Part shown: positions 26,606 to 35,845 of the stretch, piece after piece
Position numbering within the stretch: position 1 is the first letter of the stretch
Layout: the number at the start of each line of letters is the position of its first letter
DNA from: Gemmobacter fulvus
GTDB lineage: Bacteria > Pseudomonadota > Alphaproteobacteria > Rhodobacterales > Rhodobacteraceae
Reading direction: 5' to 3'
Length of the DNA stretch: 64,000 nt
Assembly (NCBI RefSeq): GCF_018798885.1
Contig: NZ_CP076361.1
Coordinates: 2,323,501 to 2,387,500, forward strand
Position numbers and translations under genes: made by a program
Notes under the pieces: model-generated
Seen by the model: the letters and a program-made list of their open reading frames with translations, nothing else
What the model was told of the DNA's origin: nothing
Databases searched by the model: none

Positions 26606-28111
26606 ATGACCCAGTGGAAATTCATGTGCTCCACCGCATTGGTGGCCCTTGTGGCCGCAAACGCCGCACTTGCAGACGTGACGCCGGATGAAGTCTGGGA
26701 AAACTGGAAAACGCTCAGCACCTCCTATGGCCAGACGATCACCACGCAAAGCGAAGTGACGGATGGTGATGCGCTGATCATTTCGGGACTGGAGATCAAA
26801 TCGTCGCAGGACGGGGCCGAGGCGTCGATCACTGTCGAAGAGCTGACCTTCACCGACAATGGCGATGGCTCTGTCGATGTCACGATGAGCGACAGCTATC
26901 CGATGACGATCCGCGCCGATGGCATTGACGGTAAGCCCGATGTGGTCACGACGCTGACTATCAGCCACCCGGAGCTGGTGATCACCGCCTCGGGCAGCGC
27001 CGCAGAAACCCGATATGATTTTGAAGGCCCGACGCTGGCCGTCAAGCTGGATGGGGTCGAGGGCACCGACGCCCCGACCGACATGAAGGTCGACGTGACC
27101 GTGACCGATCTGGCCGGGAACTACATCGTCACTGGCGATGAGGCCAAGGCGATCAGCAGCAACATGACCGCAGCGGCGCTGGCCATGGTGATTGCAGGCA
27201 CCGACCCCGAGGATGGCAGCAAGATCAGCGCCAATTTCAGCCTTGCCGATCTGGCGGGCACCGCCAGCGGCAAGACCGTGGCCGACATGACCGATCTTGC
27301 CGCCGCGCTGAAGGCAGGCTTCGGGTCGGAAGGCAGCTTTACCTATGGCGCCACCAGCTATGACATGACGGTGAACGAGCCCGCAGGCGAAACCAAGGTC
27401 ACCGGCGGTGCGGCAGGGGGCGACCTGAACTTTGTGATGGACGCGGCCCGCCTTGGCTATGGTGGCGGCGCGAAAGACGTGACGGTCAGCATTTCCGGGG
27501 CGCAGATCCCGTTCCCGCAGGTCAATCTGGCCTATAAGGAAGGCGCGTTCAACTTTGTGATGCCGGTCTCCAAGGGCGATGCACCGTCGGATTTCGCGCT
27601 GATGACGAAACTGGTCGATCTGACTATTTCGGATGAGATCTGGGCGATGTTCGATCCGACCAACCAGTTGCCGCGCGATCCGATGACGCTGGTTCTGGAT
27701 ACCAAGGGTACGGCCAAGCTGAATGTCGACCTGATGGATCAGAAGGCGATGGAAGCCCTGGGCGAAGGCATGCCGGGCGAGCTGAACTCGCTGGATCTGA
27801 CGGCGCTGCAACTGAAGATGGCAGGCGCCGAAGTGACCGGCACCGGCGCGCTGACCTTCGACAACACCGATCTGGTCACCTTTGGCGGTGTGCCCGCCCC
27901 GACCGGCAAGGTGGAGTTGAAGGCCGTGGGCGTGAATGGCCTGCTCGACAAGCTGATGGCGATGGGTCTGGTGCCCGAAGATCAGATGATGGGCGCGCGC
28001 ATGATGCTGGGCATGTTTGCCAAGGTCGTGGAAGGCCAGCCCGATACCATGACCTCCACGCTGGAGTTCAAGGACAAGGGCTTCTTCGCCAATGGCATGC
28101 AGCTGCAATAA
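26606..28111 (+). CDS. Exported DUF2125 protein
   Basis: A 501-residue protein with a signal peptide (MTQWKFMCSTALVALVAANAALA). The rest is rich in beta-strand, Asp and Thr, with little charge clustering. It fits the DUF2125 family, which is common in Rhodobacteraceae and has no known function; a periplasmic or outer-membrane-associated location is likely. GGAAGG lies upstream of ATG 26606. It is monocistronic, with a terminator 22 bases after the stop. Confidence 0.75.
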   Translation: MTQWKFMCSTALVALVAANAALADVTPDEVWENWKTLSTSYGQTITTQSEVTDGDALIISGLEIKSSQDGAEASITVEELTFTDNGDGSVDVTMSDSYPMTIRADGIDGKPDVVTTLTISHPELVITASGSAAETRYDFEGPTLAVKLDGVEGTDAPTDMKVDVTVTDLAGNYIVTGDEAKAISSNMTAAALAMVIAGTDPEDGSKISANFSLADLAGTASGKTVADMTDLAAALKAGFGSEGSFTYGATSYDMTVNEPAGETKVTGGAAGGDLNFVMDAARLGYGGGAKDVTVSISGAQIPFPQVNLAYKEGAFNFVMPVSKGDAPSDFALMTKLVDLTISDEIWAMFDPTNQLPRDPMTLVLDTKGTAKLNVDLMDQKAMEALGEGMPGELNSLDLTALQLKMAGAEVTGTGALTFDNTDLVTFGGVPAPTGKVELKAVGVNGLLDKLMAMGLVPEDQMMGARMMLGMFAKVVEGQPDTMTSTLEFKDKGFFANGMQLQ

Positions 28112-28133
28112 GCGGCACTGACCTGCACAATCA

Positions 28134-28169
28134 GGCCGCCCGCGCCCCGTGCCGGGCGGCCTTTCTTTT
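28134..28169 (+). terminator. Rho-independent terminator of the DUF2125 gene
   Basis: A 9-bp perfect stem ggccgcccg / cgggcggcc with a 10-base loop is followed by TTTCTTTT. Confidence 0.9.
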
Positions 28170-28180
28170 GGGATGACACC

Positions 28181-29713
28181 ATGGATTATGCCGCCGTTTT
28201 TGCCGATCTGCACCGCGCCGCCGAAGCCCTTGGCGGTGCGAGGCTGTTCACCGTCACGGTGCAGGACAACCGCGCCGGGCTGGCACGGCGGGCCTATACC
28301 TCGCATCCGGTGGAATATCCCACATCCGTCGCCAAACCCTTGCAGCAGGATGCGTGGAGTCGGCAGGTGCTGGTCGAAGGGCGGACCTTCGTGGCCAATA
28401 CCACCCCGGAATTCGCGGTGCATTTCTTTGACCACGCGCAGATCAACGCGCTCGGCTGCGAGTCGGCGGTCAATATCCCGCTGATCGCGGCGGGCGAGGT
28501 GCTGGGCACCATCAATATTCTGGATGTGGAACACCATTTCACCCCCGCCCGCGTCGCAGCGCTTGAGACGCTGATTGCCGCACGGGCCGGGGATCTGGCG
28601 GCGGCGATGCGGGCGGTGCCGATGGGCGCGGGCGCGTTCGAGGCGCGTCTGGCCCGGCTGCGGGTGCGCATGGTCGAGGCCGGGGTGGATCTGGTGGCGC
28701 TGGCCCCCGGGGCGCATCTGCGCTGGCTGACCGGGTTTTCCCCCTTTGCCGATGAACGGCCCTGTCTGGCGCTGGTGGGGCATCGTGGCGCAGGCTTTCT
28801 GATGCCGGTGCTGAATGCCGATGACGTGCGTCAGCACAGCGACTGGCCGTTCTGGACCTGGGCCGATGATGCCGGACCGGCGGATGCACTGGCCGAGGCG
28901 ATTGCGGCGCTGGGGCCGGTGGCGGCGGTCAGTCTGGACGAGGCGATGCGCGCCGATCATGCGCTGTTGCTGCTGGAGGCCCTGCCGGGCGCGCGGCGCA
29001 GCTTTGCCGCCGAAACCGTCGGGCATCTGCGCCTGTGCAAGGATGCGACCGAGATTGCGGCGCTGCGTGAAAACGCCCGGATTGCCGATCTGGCACAAGC
29101 GGCCCTGCGCGCGGCCATCCGCCCCGGTGTGACGGAACGCGCGGTGGCCGATGCGGCCCGCGCCGCCTTTCGCGCCGAAGGGGCGGTGCCGGAGTTCACC
29201 ATCATCGGCACCGGTACCAATGGCGCCTTTCCGCATCACCACACCGGTGAGACGGTGCTGGCCCATGGTGATGCCATCGTCTGTGACATCGGGGCGAAGA
29301 AAGACGGCTATTATTCCGACATCACCCGCATGGCCTGCTGTGGTGCCCTGCCCGAAGGTTATGCCGAAGTGCATGCCGTGGTGAATGCCGCTGTTGAGGC
29401 GGCGCTGGCCGCCATCCGCCCCGGCATCCGTGCGCGCGACGTGGATGCCGCCGCGCGCGCCGTGATCACCGCCGCAGGCTATGGCGACTATTTCACCCAT
29501 CGCACCGGCCATGGCGTTGGGCAGGAAATCCACGAACCGCCCTATATCACCGGCGTCTCCGACGTGATCCTTGCCCCGGGCATGGTGTTCACCGTCGAGC
29601 CGGGCATCTATCTGCCGGGCCGGTTCGGCATCCGGCTGGAGGAAATCGCGGTGGTGACCGAGACTGGCTGCGAGATCTTGTCCACGCTGTCACGCGCGGT
29701 TCATGTGGCGTGA
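28181..29713 (+). CDS. GAF domain fused to an M24 Xaa-Pro peptidase
   Basis: A 510-residue fusion. Residues ~1-145 look like a GAF sensor (LFTVTVQDN, SRQVLVEGRTFVANT, ESAVNIPLIAAGEVLGTINI, HHFTPARVAALETL). Residues ~155-510 are a creatinase/prolidase-like M24 metallopeptidase: N-terminal domain LRWLTGFSPFADERPCLALVG and a pita-bread domain with CDIGAKKDGYYSDITR (two Asp ligands), RTGHGVGQEIHEPP (His), EPGIYLPG and RLEEIAVV (two Glu). Prolidase-like enzymes are ~360-400 residues without the GAF. No signal peptide, so it is cytoplasmic. A small-molecule-gated peptidase is an inference. It is followed by the pmbA operon after 56 bases. Confidence 0.85.
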   Translation: MDYAAVFADLHRAAEALGGARLFTVTVQDNRAGLARRAYTSHPVEYPTSVAKPLQQDAWSRQVLVEGRTFVANTTPEFAVHFFDHAQINALGCESAVNIPLIAAGEVLGTINILDVEHHFTPARVAALETLIAARAGDLAAAMRAVPMGAGAFEARLARLRVRMVEAGVDLVALAPGAHLRWLTGFSPFADERPCLALVGHRGAGFLMPVLNADDVRQHSDWPFWTWADDAGPADALAEAIAALGPVAAVSLDEAMRADHALLLLEALPGARRSFAAETVGHLRLCKDATEIAALRENARIADLAQAALRAAIRPGVTERAVADAARAAFRAEGAVPEFTIIGTGTNGAFPHHHTGETVLAHGDAIVCDIGAKKDGYYSDITRMACCGALPEGYAEVHAVVNAAVEAALAAIRPGIRARDVDAAARAVITAAGYGDYFTHRTGHGVGQEIHEPPYITGVSDVILAPGMVFTVEPGIYLPGRFGIRLEEIAVVTETGCEILSTLSRAVHVA

Positions 29714-29769
29714 CGCTTGCCTAACGCCGCGCGCCTGATTACCTCGGCAGCACGCCACAAGGAATTGCC

Positions 29770-31113
29770 ATGACCGATCGCCTGCACAGCCTGACCGAAG
29801 CCCTGCTTGATGCCGCCCGCCGCGCCGGGGCCACTGCCGCCGATGCGCTGGCGGTCGAGGGCACGTCGCTGTCCATCGACATCCGGCAGGGAGCCCTGGA
29901 ACAGGCCGAACGTTCAGAAGGCATCGAGATGGGGCTGCGGGTGCTGATCGGCGGGCGGCAGGCCTGTGTGTCGGTCTCTGACATTTCGGCGCGCACGATT
30001 GTCGATGTGGCCGAACGCGCCGTGGCCATGGCCCGCGAAGCGCCGGAAGACCCCTATGCCGGGCTGGCCGACCCGGATCAGATCGCGCGCAGCTGGGATC
30101 TGGCGGCGCTGGAGCTGACCGACCCGGCGGCGGAACCCTCAGCCAAGGCGCTGGAACAGGACGCCCGCACCGCCGAGGCCGCCGCGATGGCGGTGGCCGG
30201 AATCCGGCAGGTCGAGGCTTCGGCGGGCTATTCGCAGCGCCGCATGTTCCTTGCGGCCTCCAACGGCTTTGCAGGCGGCTATGCCCGCAGTTCGCGCTCT
30301 GTCTCGGCAGTGGCGTTTACCGGCGAAGGCACCGGCATGGAGCGTGACTGGGCAGGCGAGGCGCGGATCTGGCAGGCCGACATGCCGGGCGCCGACAGCA
30401 TCGGCGCGCTGGCGGCGGAACGGGCGCTGGCCCGCGCCGGGGCCCGCAAACCGGCGACGGGCACGTTTCCGGTGCTGTTTGACGAACGCATCGCCAATTC
30501 GCTGATCGGGCATCTGTTGTCGGCGATCAACGGGGCGTCGGTGGCGCGCGGCTCCAGCTGGTTGCGCGATGCGTTGGGTCAGCAGGTCTTGCCCAAGGGC
30601 CTGTCGGTGATTGAGGATCCGCTGCGCCCGCGCATTTCCGGCACGCGCCCCTTTGACGCCGAAGGCCTGCCGACACAGCGGCGGGTGCTGGTGGAAAACG
30701 GCATCCTGACCGGCTGGACGCTGGACCTTGCGACCGGGCGCAAGCTGGGCATGGCCAGCACCGCCAATGCGGCGCGTGGCACCTCGTCCACGCCGTCGCC
30801 CGCCACGTCGAACATCGACCTCAGCCCCGGCACCGCCACGCGCAAGCAGCTGATCGGGCAGATGGGCACCGGGCTGCTGGTTACTTCGCTGATCGGGTCG
30901 TCGATCAACCCGACCACGGGCGATTATTCGCGCGGGGCCAGCGGCTTCTGGGTGGAGGATGGCGAAATCACCTATCCGGTCAATGAATGCACCATCGCGG
31001 GAAATCTGCGCGACATGCTGCTGTCGATGATCGCCGCGAATGACGCACGGGCGCATCTGTCGACCCGGGTGCCCAGCCTGCTGGTGGAAGGCATGACGCT
31101 TGCCGGCGCCTGA
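29770..31113 (+). CDS. pmbA: TldD/PmbA-family (TldE) metalloprotease subunit
   Basis: A 447-residue PmbA/TldE protein. In E. coli it pairs with TldD to degrade unfolded peptides, such as microcin B17 precursor and CcdA, inside a closed chamber. Signatures: SEGIEMGLRVLIGG at the N-terminus, the central FPVLFDERIANSLIGHLLSAINGASVARGSSW, and the C-terminal GFWVEDGEITYPVNECTIAGNL. TldE subunits lack the HExxxH zinc site, and I see none here. tldD is not in the window. The next gene starts inside its last codons. Confidence 0.9.
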   Translation: MTDRLHSLTEALLDAARRAGATAADALAVEGTSLSIDIRQGALEQAERSEGIEMGLRVLIGGRQACVSVSDISARTIVDVAERAVAMAREAPEDPYAGLADPDQIARSWDLAALELTDPAAEPSAKALEQDARTAEAAAMAVAGIRQVEASAGYSQRRMFLAASNGFAGGYARSSRSVSAVAFTGEGTGMERDWAGEARIWQADMPGADSIGALAAERALARAGARKPATGTFPVLFDERIANSLIGHLLSAINGASVARGSSWLRDALGQQVLPKGLSVIEDPLRPRISGTRPFDAEGLPTQRRVLVENGILTGWTLDLATGRKLGMASTANAARGTSSTPSPATSNIDLSPGTATRKQLIGQMGTGLLVTSLIGSSINPTTGDYSRGASGFWVEDGEITYPVNECTIAGNLRDMLLSMIAANDARAHLSTRVPSLLVEGMTLAGA

Positions 31114-31879
31114 TCTCGCCCTGTTGACCGAAGCGGCGCGGGGCGCGGGGCGGATTGCCCTGCGCTACTGGAAGCAGTCGCCACATGTCTGGGAAAAGCC
31201 GGGGCAGGGGCCGGTGACCGAGGCGGATCTTGCGGTGAATGACTACCTGCGTGGCCTTCTGCGCCCGGCGCGGCCCGATTACGGCTGGCTGTCGGAAGAG
31301 GATGCGGACGGGCCGGAGCGGCTTGGCGCGGAGCGGGTGTTCATCCTGGATCCGATTGACGGCACCCGCGCGTTCATCGCCGGGGAAGAAACCTTTGCCC
31401 ACTCGCTTGCGGTGGCAGAACGGGGGCGGGTGGTGGCCGGGGTGGTCTATCTGCCCGCGCTGGACCGGCTTTATACCGCCACGGCGCATGGGCCCGCGCT
31501 GAAGGATGGACAGCCGATTGCCGCCAGCCATCGCGCCGGGATCGACGGGGCAACGCTGCTGACCACGCATCCGAACCTTGCGCCGGAACATTGGCCGGGC
31601 GGGGTGCCAGAGGTGAAGCGCAGCTTCCGCGCCTCGCTGGCGTATCGGCTGTGTCTGGTGGCCGAGGGGCGGCATGACGGGATGCTGACACTGCGCGATG
31701 CCTGGGAGTGGGATATTGCGGCGGGCAGTCTGATTGCCAGCCGCGCCGGGGCGGTGGTGACGGATCGCCTGAATGGCGGGTTGCAGTTCAACACGGCGCA
31801 TCCGCAGGCCCGGGGCGTGATCGCGGCGGCCCCGGGGCTGCATGGCGCGCTGATCGGGCGGCTGGGCCTTGGCGCGTGA
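31100..31879 (+). CDS. Inositol monophosphatase-family phosphatase (CysQ-like 3'(2'),5'-bisphosphate nucleotidase)
   Basis: A 259-residue lithium-sensitive-type phosphatase. The metal sites are visible: GPVTEADLAV, LSEEDADG and the signature DPIDGTRAF, with the late WEWDIAAGSLIASRAG. CysQ removes PAP from sulfate assimilation, and inositol monophosphatase is the alternative. Start TTG 31100 has GGAAGG seven bases upstream and overlaps pmbA by 14 bases; no better start exists. It is the second gene of a pmbA-cysQ-orf operon. Confidence 0.85.
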   Translation: MPAPDLALLTEAARGAGRIALRYWKQSPHVWEKPGQGPVTEADLAVNDYLRGLLRPARPDYGWLSEEDADGPERLGAERVFILDPIDGTRAFIAGEETFAHSLAVAERGRVVAGVVYLPALDRLYTATAHGPALKDGQPIAASHRAGIDGATLLTTHPNLAPEHWPGGVPEVKRSFRASLAYRLCLVAEGRHDGMLTLRDAWEWDIAAGSLIASRAGAVVTDRLNGGLQFNTAHPQARGVIAAAPGLHGALIGRLGLGA

Positions 31880-32774
31880 TCGCTGCCTCAACCTCTATCT
31901 GCCCGCGCATCTGCGGGCGGATCATCGGGCCGGAAAGACCAATATCCTCAGCCGTCTGAGCGCAGCCCTGCCCGATTGGCAGCTGATCGACCGCGACGAG
32001 GCCGAGGGCGTGGCCCCGCCGCATGGTGGCTTTGCGCTGACCCATATGCAGGAGCCGCTGGGGCCGGACACGCTTTGCCTGCGCCGCGCCTATTATTACC
32101 CGTTCTGGCGGATCGAGCCGACCAATGCCCGCTGGGATTTTGCCGTGGCGCGGGCGAAACCGGCATTGGCGGCAGTGCCGCCCGGCCCGGCGCGGGCGTT
32201 CCATCGGCGGATGCAGGCGCGCATTTTCGGGCAGGCTGACCCTGCGCTGACCCCGCAGGACTTTGTCTTCATGCCGTTGCAGGGCCGGTTGCTGCAGCAT
32301 CGCACATTTCAGAGCATGTCACCGCTGGCGATGATCCGGGTGACGCTGGCCCAGATGCCGGAGCTGGAGATTCGCGCCACACTGCATCCGCGCGAAAGCT
32401 ACAGTGCCGAAGAGCGTGCGGCGCTGGCCGAGGTGGCGGCGGCAGAGCCGCGCTTCCGGCTGGTGGAGGCTGCGGCCACCGACCTGATCCGCAGCTGCGC
32501 CTTTGTGGTGTGCCAGAATTCTTCGGTTGCCTTGCAGGCGATGATCGCAGGCAAGGGCGCGGTGCTGTTTGCCGGGATCGACTTTCACCACCTTGCCGGA
32601 TCGGTGCCGCGCGACGGGCTGGCAGCTGCCTTTGCCAAGGGGCAGCAGCCCCCGGCGCAGATGGCCAGTTACCTGTGGTGGTTTTTCCGCGAACAGGCCA
32701 TCGACGCACAGCGCCCCGAGGCCGAGGCCGACATCCGGCGCATCCTTGCGGCGCAGGGCTGGCCGGTCACATGA
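31869..32774 (+). CDS. Hypothetical protein with capsule/KpsS-like C-terminal features
   Basis: A 301-residue protein I cannot assign firmly. The N-terminal part (LNLYLPAHLRADHRAGKTNILSR) and the C-terminal stretch CQNSSVALQAMIAGKGAVLF resemble nucleotide-sugar-binding or capsule-polysaccharide (KpsC/KpsS) proteins, where NSS and a Gly-rich turn bind a sugar nucleotide. There is no signal peptide or membrane segment. Start TTG 31869 overlaps the phosphatase stop by 11 bases, so it is translationally coupled third in the pmbA operon. Function is open. Confidence 0.6.
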   Translation: MARDRCLNLYLPAHLRADHRAGKTNILSRLSAALPDWQLIDRDEAEGVAPPHGGFALTHMQEPLGPDTLCLRRAYYYPFWRIEPTNARWDFAVARAKPALAAVPPGPARAFHRRMQARIFGQADPALTPQDFVFMPLQGRLLQHRTFQSMSPLAMIRVTLAQMPELEIRATLHPRESYSAEERAALAEVAAAEPRFRLVEAAATDLIRSCAFVVCQNSSVALQAMIAGKGAVLFAGIDFHHLAGSVPRDGLAAAFAKGQQPPAQMASYLWWFFREQAIDAQRPEAEADIRRILAAQGWPVT

Positions 32775-32778
32775 AAAA

Positions 32779-32804
32779 GGCGGCCCGCAGAGGAGCCGCC
32801 TTTT
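32779..32804 (+). terminator. Bidirectional terminator between the pmbA operon and trxA
   Basis: Stem ggcggc / gccgcc with a 10-base loop is followed by TTTT on the plus strand and preceded by AAAAA, which gives TTTTT on the minus strand for trxA. Confidence 0.85.
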
Positions 32805-32825
32805 GCACGAGGTTTATGGCCGGAT

Positions 32826-33152
32826 TCAGATCGCAGCGTTAATCCAGTTGGCCAGCGCGGCCTTGGGGGCAGCGCCGATCTTGTTCGACACGACCTGACC
32901 ATCCTTGAACAGGAACAGCGCCGGAATCCCGCGCACACCCAGCACGGCCGGGCTGTCGGGGTTTTCGTCCACGTTCACTTTGACGATCTTCACTTTGCCG
33001 GCAAGTTCGGTTGCCAGTTCTTCCAGCGCAGGGCCGATCTGGCGGCAGGGGCCGCACCATTCGGCCCAGAAATCGACGACGACGGGGATGTCCGACTGGC
33101 GGACCTCGGCGTCGAAGGTGGCATCGGTAACGGCTACGGTCGCGGCGCCCAT
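32826..33152 (-). CDS. trxA: Thioredoxin
   Basis: A 108-residue thioredoxin with the redox motif [13 protein letters not shown], the cis-Pro loop [15 protein letters not shown] and the conserved Asp in VVVDFWA. It is the general cytoplasmic disulphide reductant. ATG 33152 is chosen (TTGGAG upstream); the open frame to 33182 adds an unrelated lead. It is monocistronic. Confidence 0.96.
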   Translation of the reverse strand: MGAATVAVTDATFDAEVRQSDIPVVVDFWAEWCGPCRQIGPALEELATELAGKVKIVKVNVDENPDSPAVLGVRGIPALFLFKDGQVVSNKIGAAPKAALANWINAAI

Positions 33153-33257
33153 GATTGTTCTCCAAGGGAATCTGTCAGGCACTGAACGTAAGGATCGGGG
33201 CGGGCAGCGTCAAGCAGTAGCGGCTTTTGCATGGCGGCACTCAGGATATTGCATGGC

Positions 33258-34415
33258 TCAGCCAAGATGGCGCGCGGCGGCCTGCCCGGCCCAAAGCCCC
33301 GTCGCCCAGCAGGCGGTCAACAGGTAACCCCCCGTCGGCGCTTCCCAATCCAGCATTTCGCCACAGGCAAAGATGCCGGGCAGGGCGCGCAGTTCCAGAT
33401 CCCCGGTCAGGCTGCCCTGCGCAATGCCGCCTGCCGCCGAAATCGCCTCGGTCAGCGGGCGGGGCCCGGCATGGCAGATCGGTAGCGCCTTAAGCAGGGG
33501 GGCCAGCTCTGCGGGCAGCGGGCGCGCCATCTCCATCACCAGCGCGACGCTGGCCGGGGGCAGGCCCAGCTTGCGCAGACGGTTGGCCGCCGTTTCGCCG
33601 GGCTTCATCCGGGCCAGCCGGTCGCGCAACTGTGCCGCGCTGTGATCGGGAAACAGATCAAGCTGCAATGGCGCGCCCAGACGCAGTGCCCGGCTGACGC
33701 TGTAAATACCGCCACCCTCCAGCCCGCGTTCCGACAGCACGAATTCGCCACGCTCCCGCTGATCGCCCGCAATCAGGCAGGCGCCTTTGATCGGCTGGCC
33801 GAAATGTGGGGCCATATGTGCCGACCAGTGCATGTGAAACCCCATGTTCGCAGGCCCAAAGGGGGTGATCTGCACGCCACGCTCTGCCAGCCACGGCACC
33901 CAGACGGCATCGGACCCGAGACGCGGCCAGCTGGCCCCGCCAAGCGCCAGCACGGTGACCTCGGGGTGCAGGGTCTGCGGCCCCTCTGGCGTGTCAAAGC
34001 GCAGGGCCTCTGCCGCGAAGCCTGTCCAGCGCCAGCGGGTGCGCAGGCTGACGCCCTTGGCCTCCAGACGGGCCAGCCAGGCGCGCAGCAGCGGCGAGGC
34101 TTTCATCGCCGTGGGAAAGACCCGCGCCGAGGATCCGGTGAACACTGGCTGCCCAAGGGCCTCGCACCAGGCCTGCACCTGATCCGGGCCAAAGGCGCGC
34201 AGCATCGGCGCCAGCCAATCCGCATCGAACCGGGTCAGAAAGGCGGGCAGTGGTTCGGCCTTGGTCACATTCAGCCCGGATTTCCCCGCCATCAGCAGTT
34301 TGCGCGCCGGGCTGGGCTTGGCTTCGGCCACCACCACCGCCACTCCGGCATCTGCCAGCGCCTCGGCCGCCATCAGCCCGGCGGGGCCTGCGCCGATGAC
34401 AAGGGCGCGGCTCAC
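33258..34415 (-). CDS. TIGR03862-family FAD-dependent oxidoreductase (HI0933/BaiN-like)
   Basis: A 385-residue flavoprotein with the N-terminal dinucleotide motif VIGAGPAGLMAAEALADAG, then LLMAGKSGLNVT, typical of the HI0933-like group, and the C-terminal LPGIFACGEMLDWEAPTGGYLL. TIGR03862 is a distinct uncharacterised branch with a TSSARVFP-type motif, seen here as GSSARVFPTAMKASPLL. Electron acceptor and substrate are unknown. It overlaps the MscS gene by 4 bases and is the downstream member of that pair. Confidence 0.85.
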   Translation of the reverse strand: MSRALVIGAGPAGLMAAEALADAGVAVVVAEAKPSPARKLLMAGKSGLNVTKAEPLPAFLTRFDADWLAPMLRAFGPDQVQAWCEALGQPVFTGSSARVFPTAMKASPLLRAWLARLEAKGVSLRTRWRWTGFAAEALRFDTPEGPQTLHPEVTVLALGGASWPRLGSDAVWVPWLAERGVQITPFGPANMGFHMHWSAHMAPHFGQPIKGACLIAGDQRERGEFVLSERGLEGGGIYSVSRALRLGAPLQLDLFPDHSAAQLRDRLARMKPGETAANRLRKLGLPPASVALVMEMARPLPAELAPLLKALPICHAGPRPLTEAISAAGGIAQGSLTGDLELRALPGIFACGEMLDWEAPTGGYLLTACWATGLWAGQAAARHLG

Positions 34416-35758
34416 GCCTCGGCCTTGCTGCGCCGGGGTTTGGCGGGGGGGGCAGGATCCTGCTTCAGATGCACCACCCGCTGCGGGAAGGGCATTTCGA
34501 TGTCATGCTCTTTCAGCGCGTTCCAGATGGCGAAGAGCACCGGGCTGCCAAAGCGGTTCTTGCCGTCATCAATGCCGTTCACCCAGTATTCCACCGCGAA
34601 ATCCACCGAAGATTCGCCAAAGCCGCGCAATTCGCAATCCGGCCCGTCGGGGGATTTCAGCACGAAGGGCAGCCGCCCGACCGCCTCTTCGATGATGTCG
34701 GGGATGGTGTTGATGTCGGTGTCATAGCTGACCGAAAACGCCGCCTCATAGCGGTTGGCCGAGCCCTGGTCGGAGTAGTTCACCACCCGCGTCGTGATGA
34801 AATGTTCGTTTGGCACCACGATCCAGCGCCCGTCAAAGGTTTCCAGCACACAGGCGCGGGCCGTCATCTTGATGATGGTGCCCTTTTCGCCGCCATCCAG
34901 TTCGACATAATCGCCCACCGTGGTCTGGCCTTCGACCAGCAGGATGATACCCGACACGAAGTTGGCGGCGATCTGTTGCAGGCCCAGCCCGATCCCCACG
35001 CCAAGTGCGCCGCCCAGCACCGCAACCGCCGTCAGATCAATGCCCATGATCGACATCAGCAGCAGGAACGCGGCACCAAAGATCATCACCTCGGCGGCCT
35101 TGACCGCAAGCTCACGCGTGGCCGGGCGGAGCTCTTCCTGCTTCTTGATATAATCGGCGCTTTGGCGGTTCGACCATGAGCCCAGCCAGAACAGCAGCGA
35201 TCCGGCAATCAGGCCGCGGATCAGCGCCATCACCGAAAAGCGGATATTGCCCAGCGAGATGATGGTCTCTTCCAGACGTGTGGTGATCTCTGTCAGGATG
35301 CCAAGCGCATAGATCGCCGCAATCGGGATCAGCACATAACGCCCCAGCAGCCGCAGGAACGGGTCTGTCAGCACCTCGTTCACAAAGATGCGGGCGGCAA
35401 GGAACAGGAAGATGCGTTTGCCAAAGGCAATCACCGCGCCCGACCCGAACAGCGACCGCGTGACCTCTTCCCCCATCGCGGTGAAGGCATAGGCCAGCAG
35501 CGGCAGCAGCAAGGGCAGGCCCCGGCGCAGATAGAGGCGGGCGGTGACGGTCAGCCCCGCCTTGCCTTCGGGCGGGGTCAGATAGGGGGCAAGGGCCGGT
35601 TGCAGGCGGCGGGTGATCATGCGCGCGGCGATGAAGGCCCCGACCAGCAGCGCGAATTGTGACCATGCGGCGGGCGAGAGCAGCCAGCCCATGGCGATAT
35701 CGCCTGCCTGTTGCAGCCAAAGGCTGAGTTTCGTGACGATTTCGGGTTGCCCGTCCAT
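34412..35758 (-). CDS. MscS-family mechanosensitive ion channel
   Basis: A 448-residue inner-membrane channel with several N-terminal helices before the MscS core. The pore-lining TM3 is GGALGVGIGLGLQQIAANFVSG, followed by the beta domain (TTVGDYVELDGGEKGTIIKM, VVPNEHFI) and a cytoplasmic alpha/beta domain ending in a Lys/Pro-rich tail. These channels release solutes on hypo-osmotic shock. It is longer than E. coli MscS (286), with about six predicted helices. It is the first gene of a pair with the TIGR03862 flavoprotein. Confidence 0.9.
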   Translation of the reverse strand: MDGQPEIVTKLSLWLQQAGDIAMGWLLSPAAWSQFALLVGAFIAARMITRRLQPALAPYLTPPEGKAGLTVTARLYLRRGLPLLLPLLAYAFTAMGEEVTRSLFGSGAVIAFGKRIFLFLAARIFVNEVLTDPFLRLLGRYVLIPIAAIYALGILTEITTRLEETIISLGNIRFSVMALIRGLIAGSLLFWLGSWSNRQSADYIKKQEELRPATRELAVKAAEVMIFGAAFLLLMSIMGIDLTAVAVLGGALGVGIGLGLQQIAANFVSGIILLVEGQTTVGDYVELDGGEKGTIIKMTARACVLETFDGRWIVVPNEHFITTRVVNYSDQGSANRYEAAFSVSYDTDINTIPDIIEEAVGRLPFVLKSPDGPDCELRGFGESSVDFAVEYWVNGIDDGKNRFGSPVLFAIWNALKEHDIEMPFPQRVVHLKQDPAPPAKPRRSKAEA

Positions 35759-35845
35759 AGCGCGACCTCCTGCTTTGCCTGACGCTTGGCAGAGCTGGCG
35801 TCAGGGTGCAAGACCGCGCCCCGCGATCTGCCGGGCGCAACCGGA

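Noticed and set aside
26564-29533. 989-codon minus-strand ORF across DUF2125 and the M24 gene
   Set aside because: It runs through two well-supported genes and a terminator, has no recognisable motif and a biased His/Arg/Gly composition typical of antisense frames.
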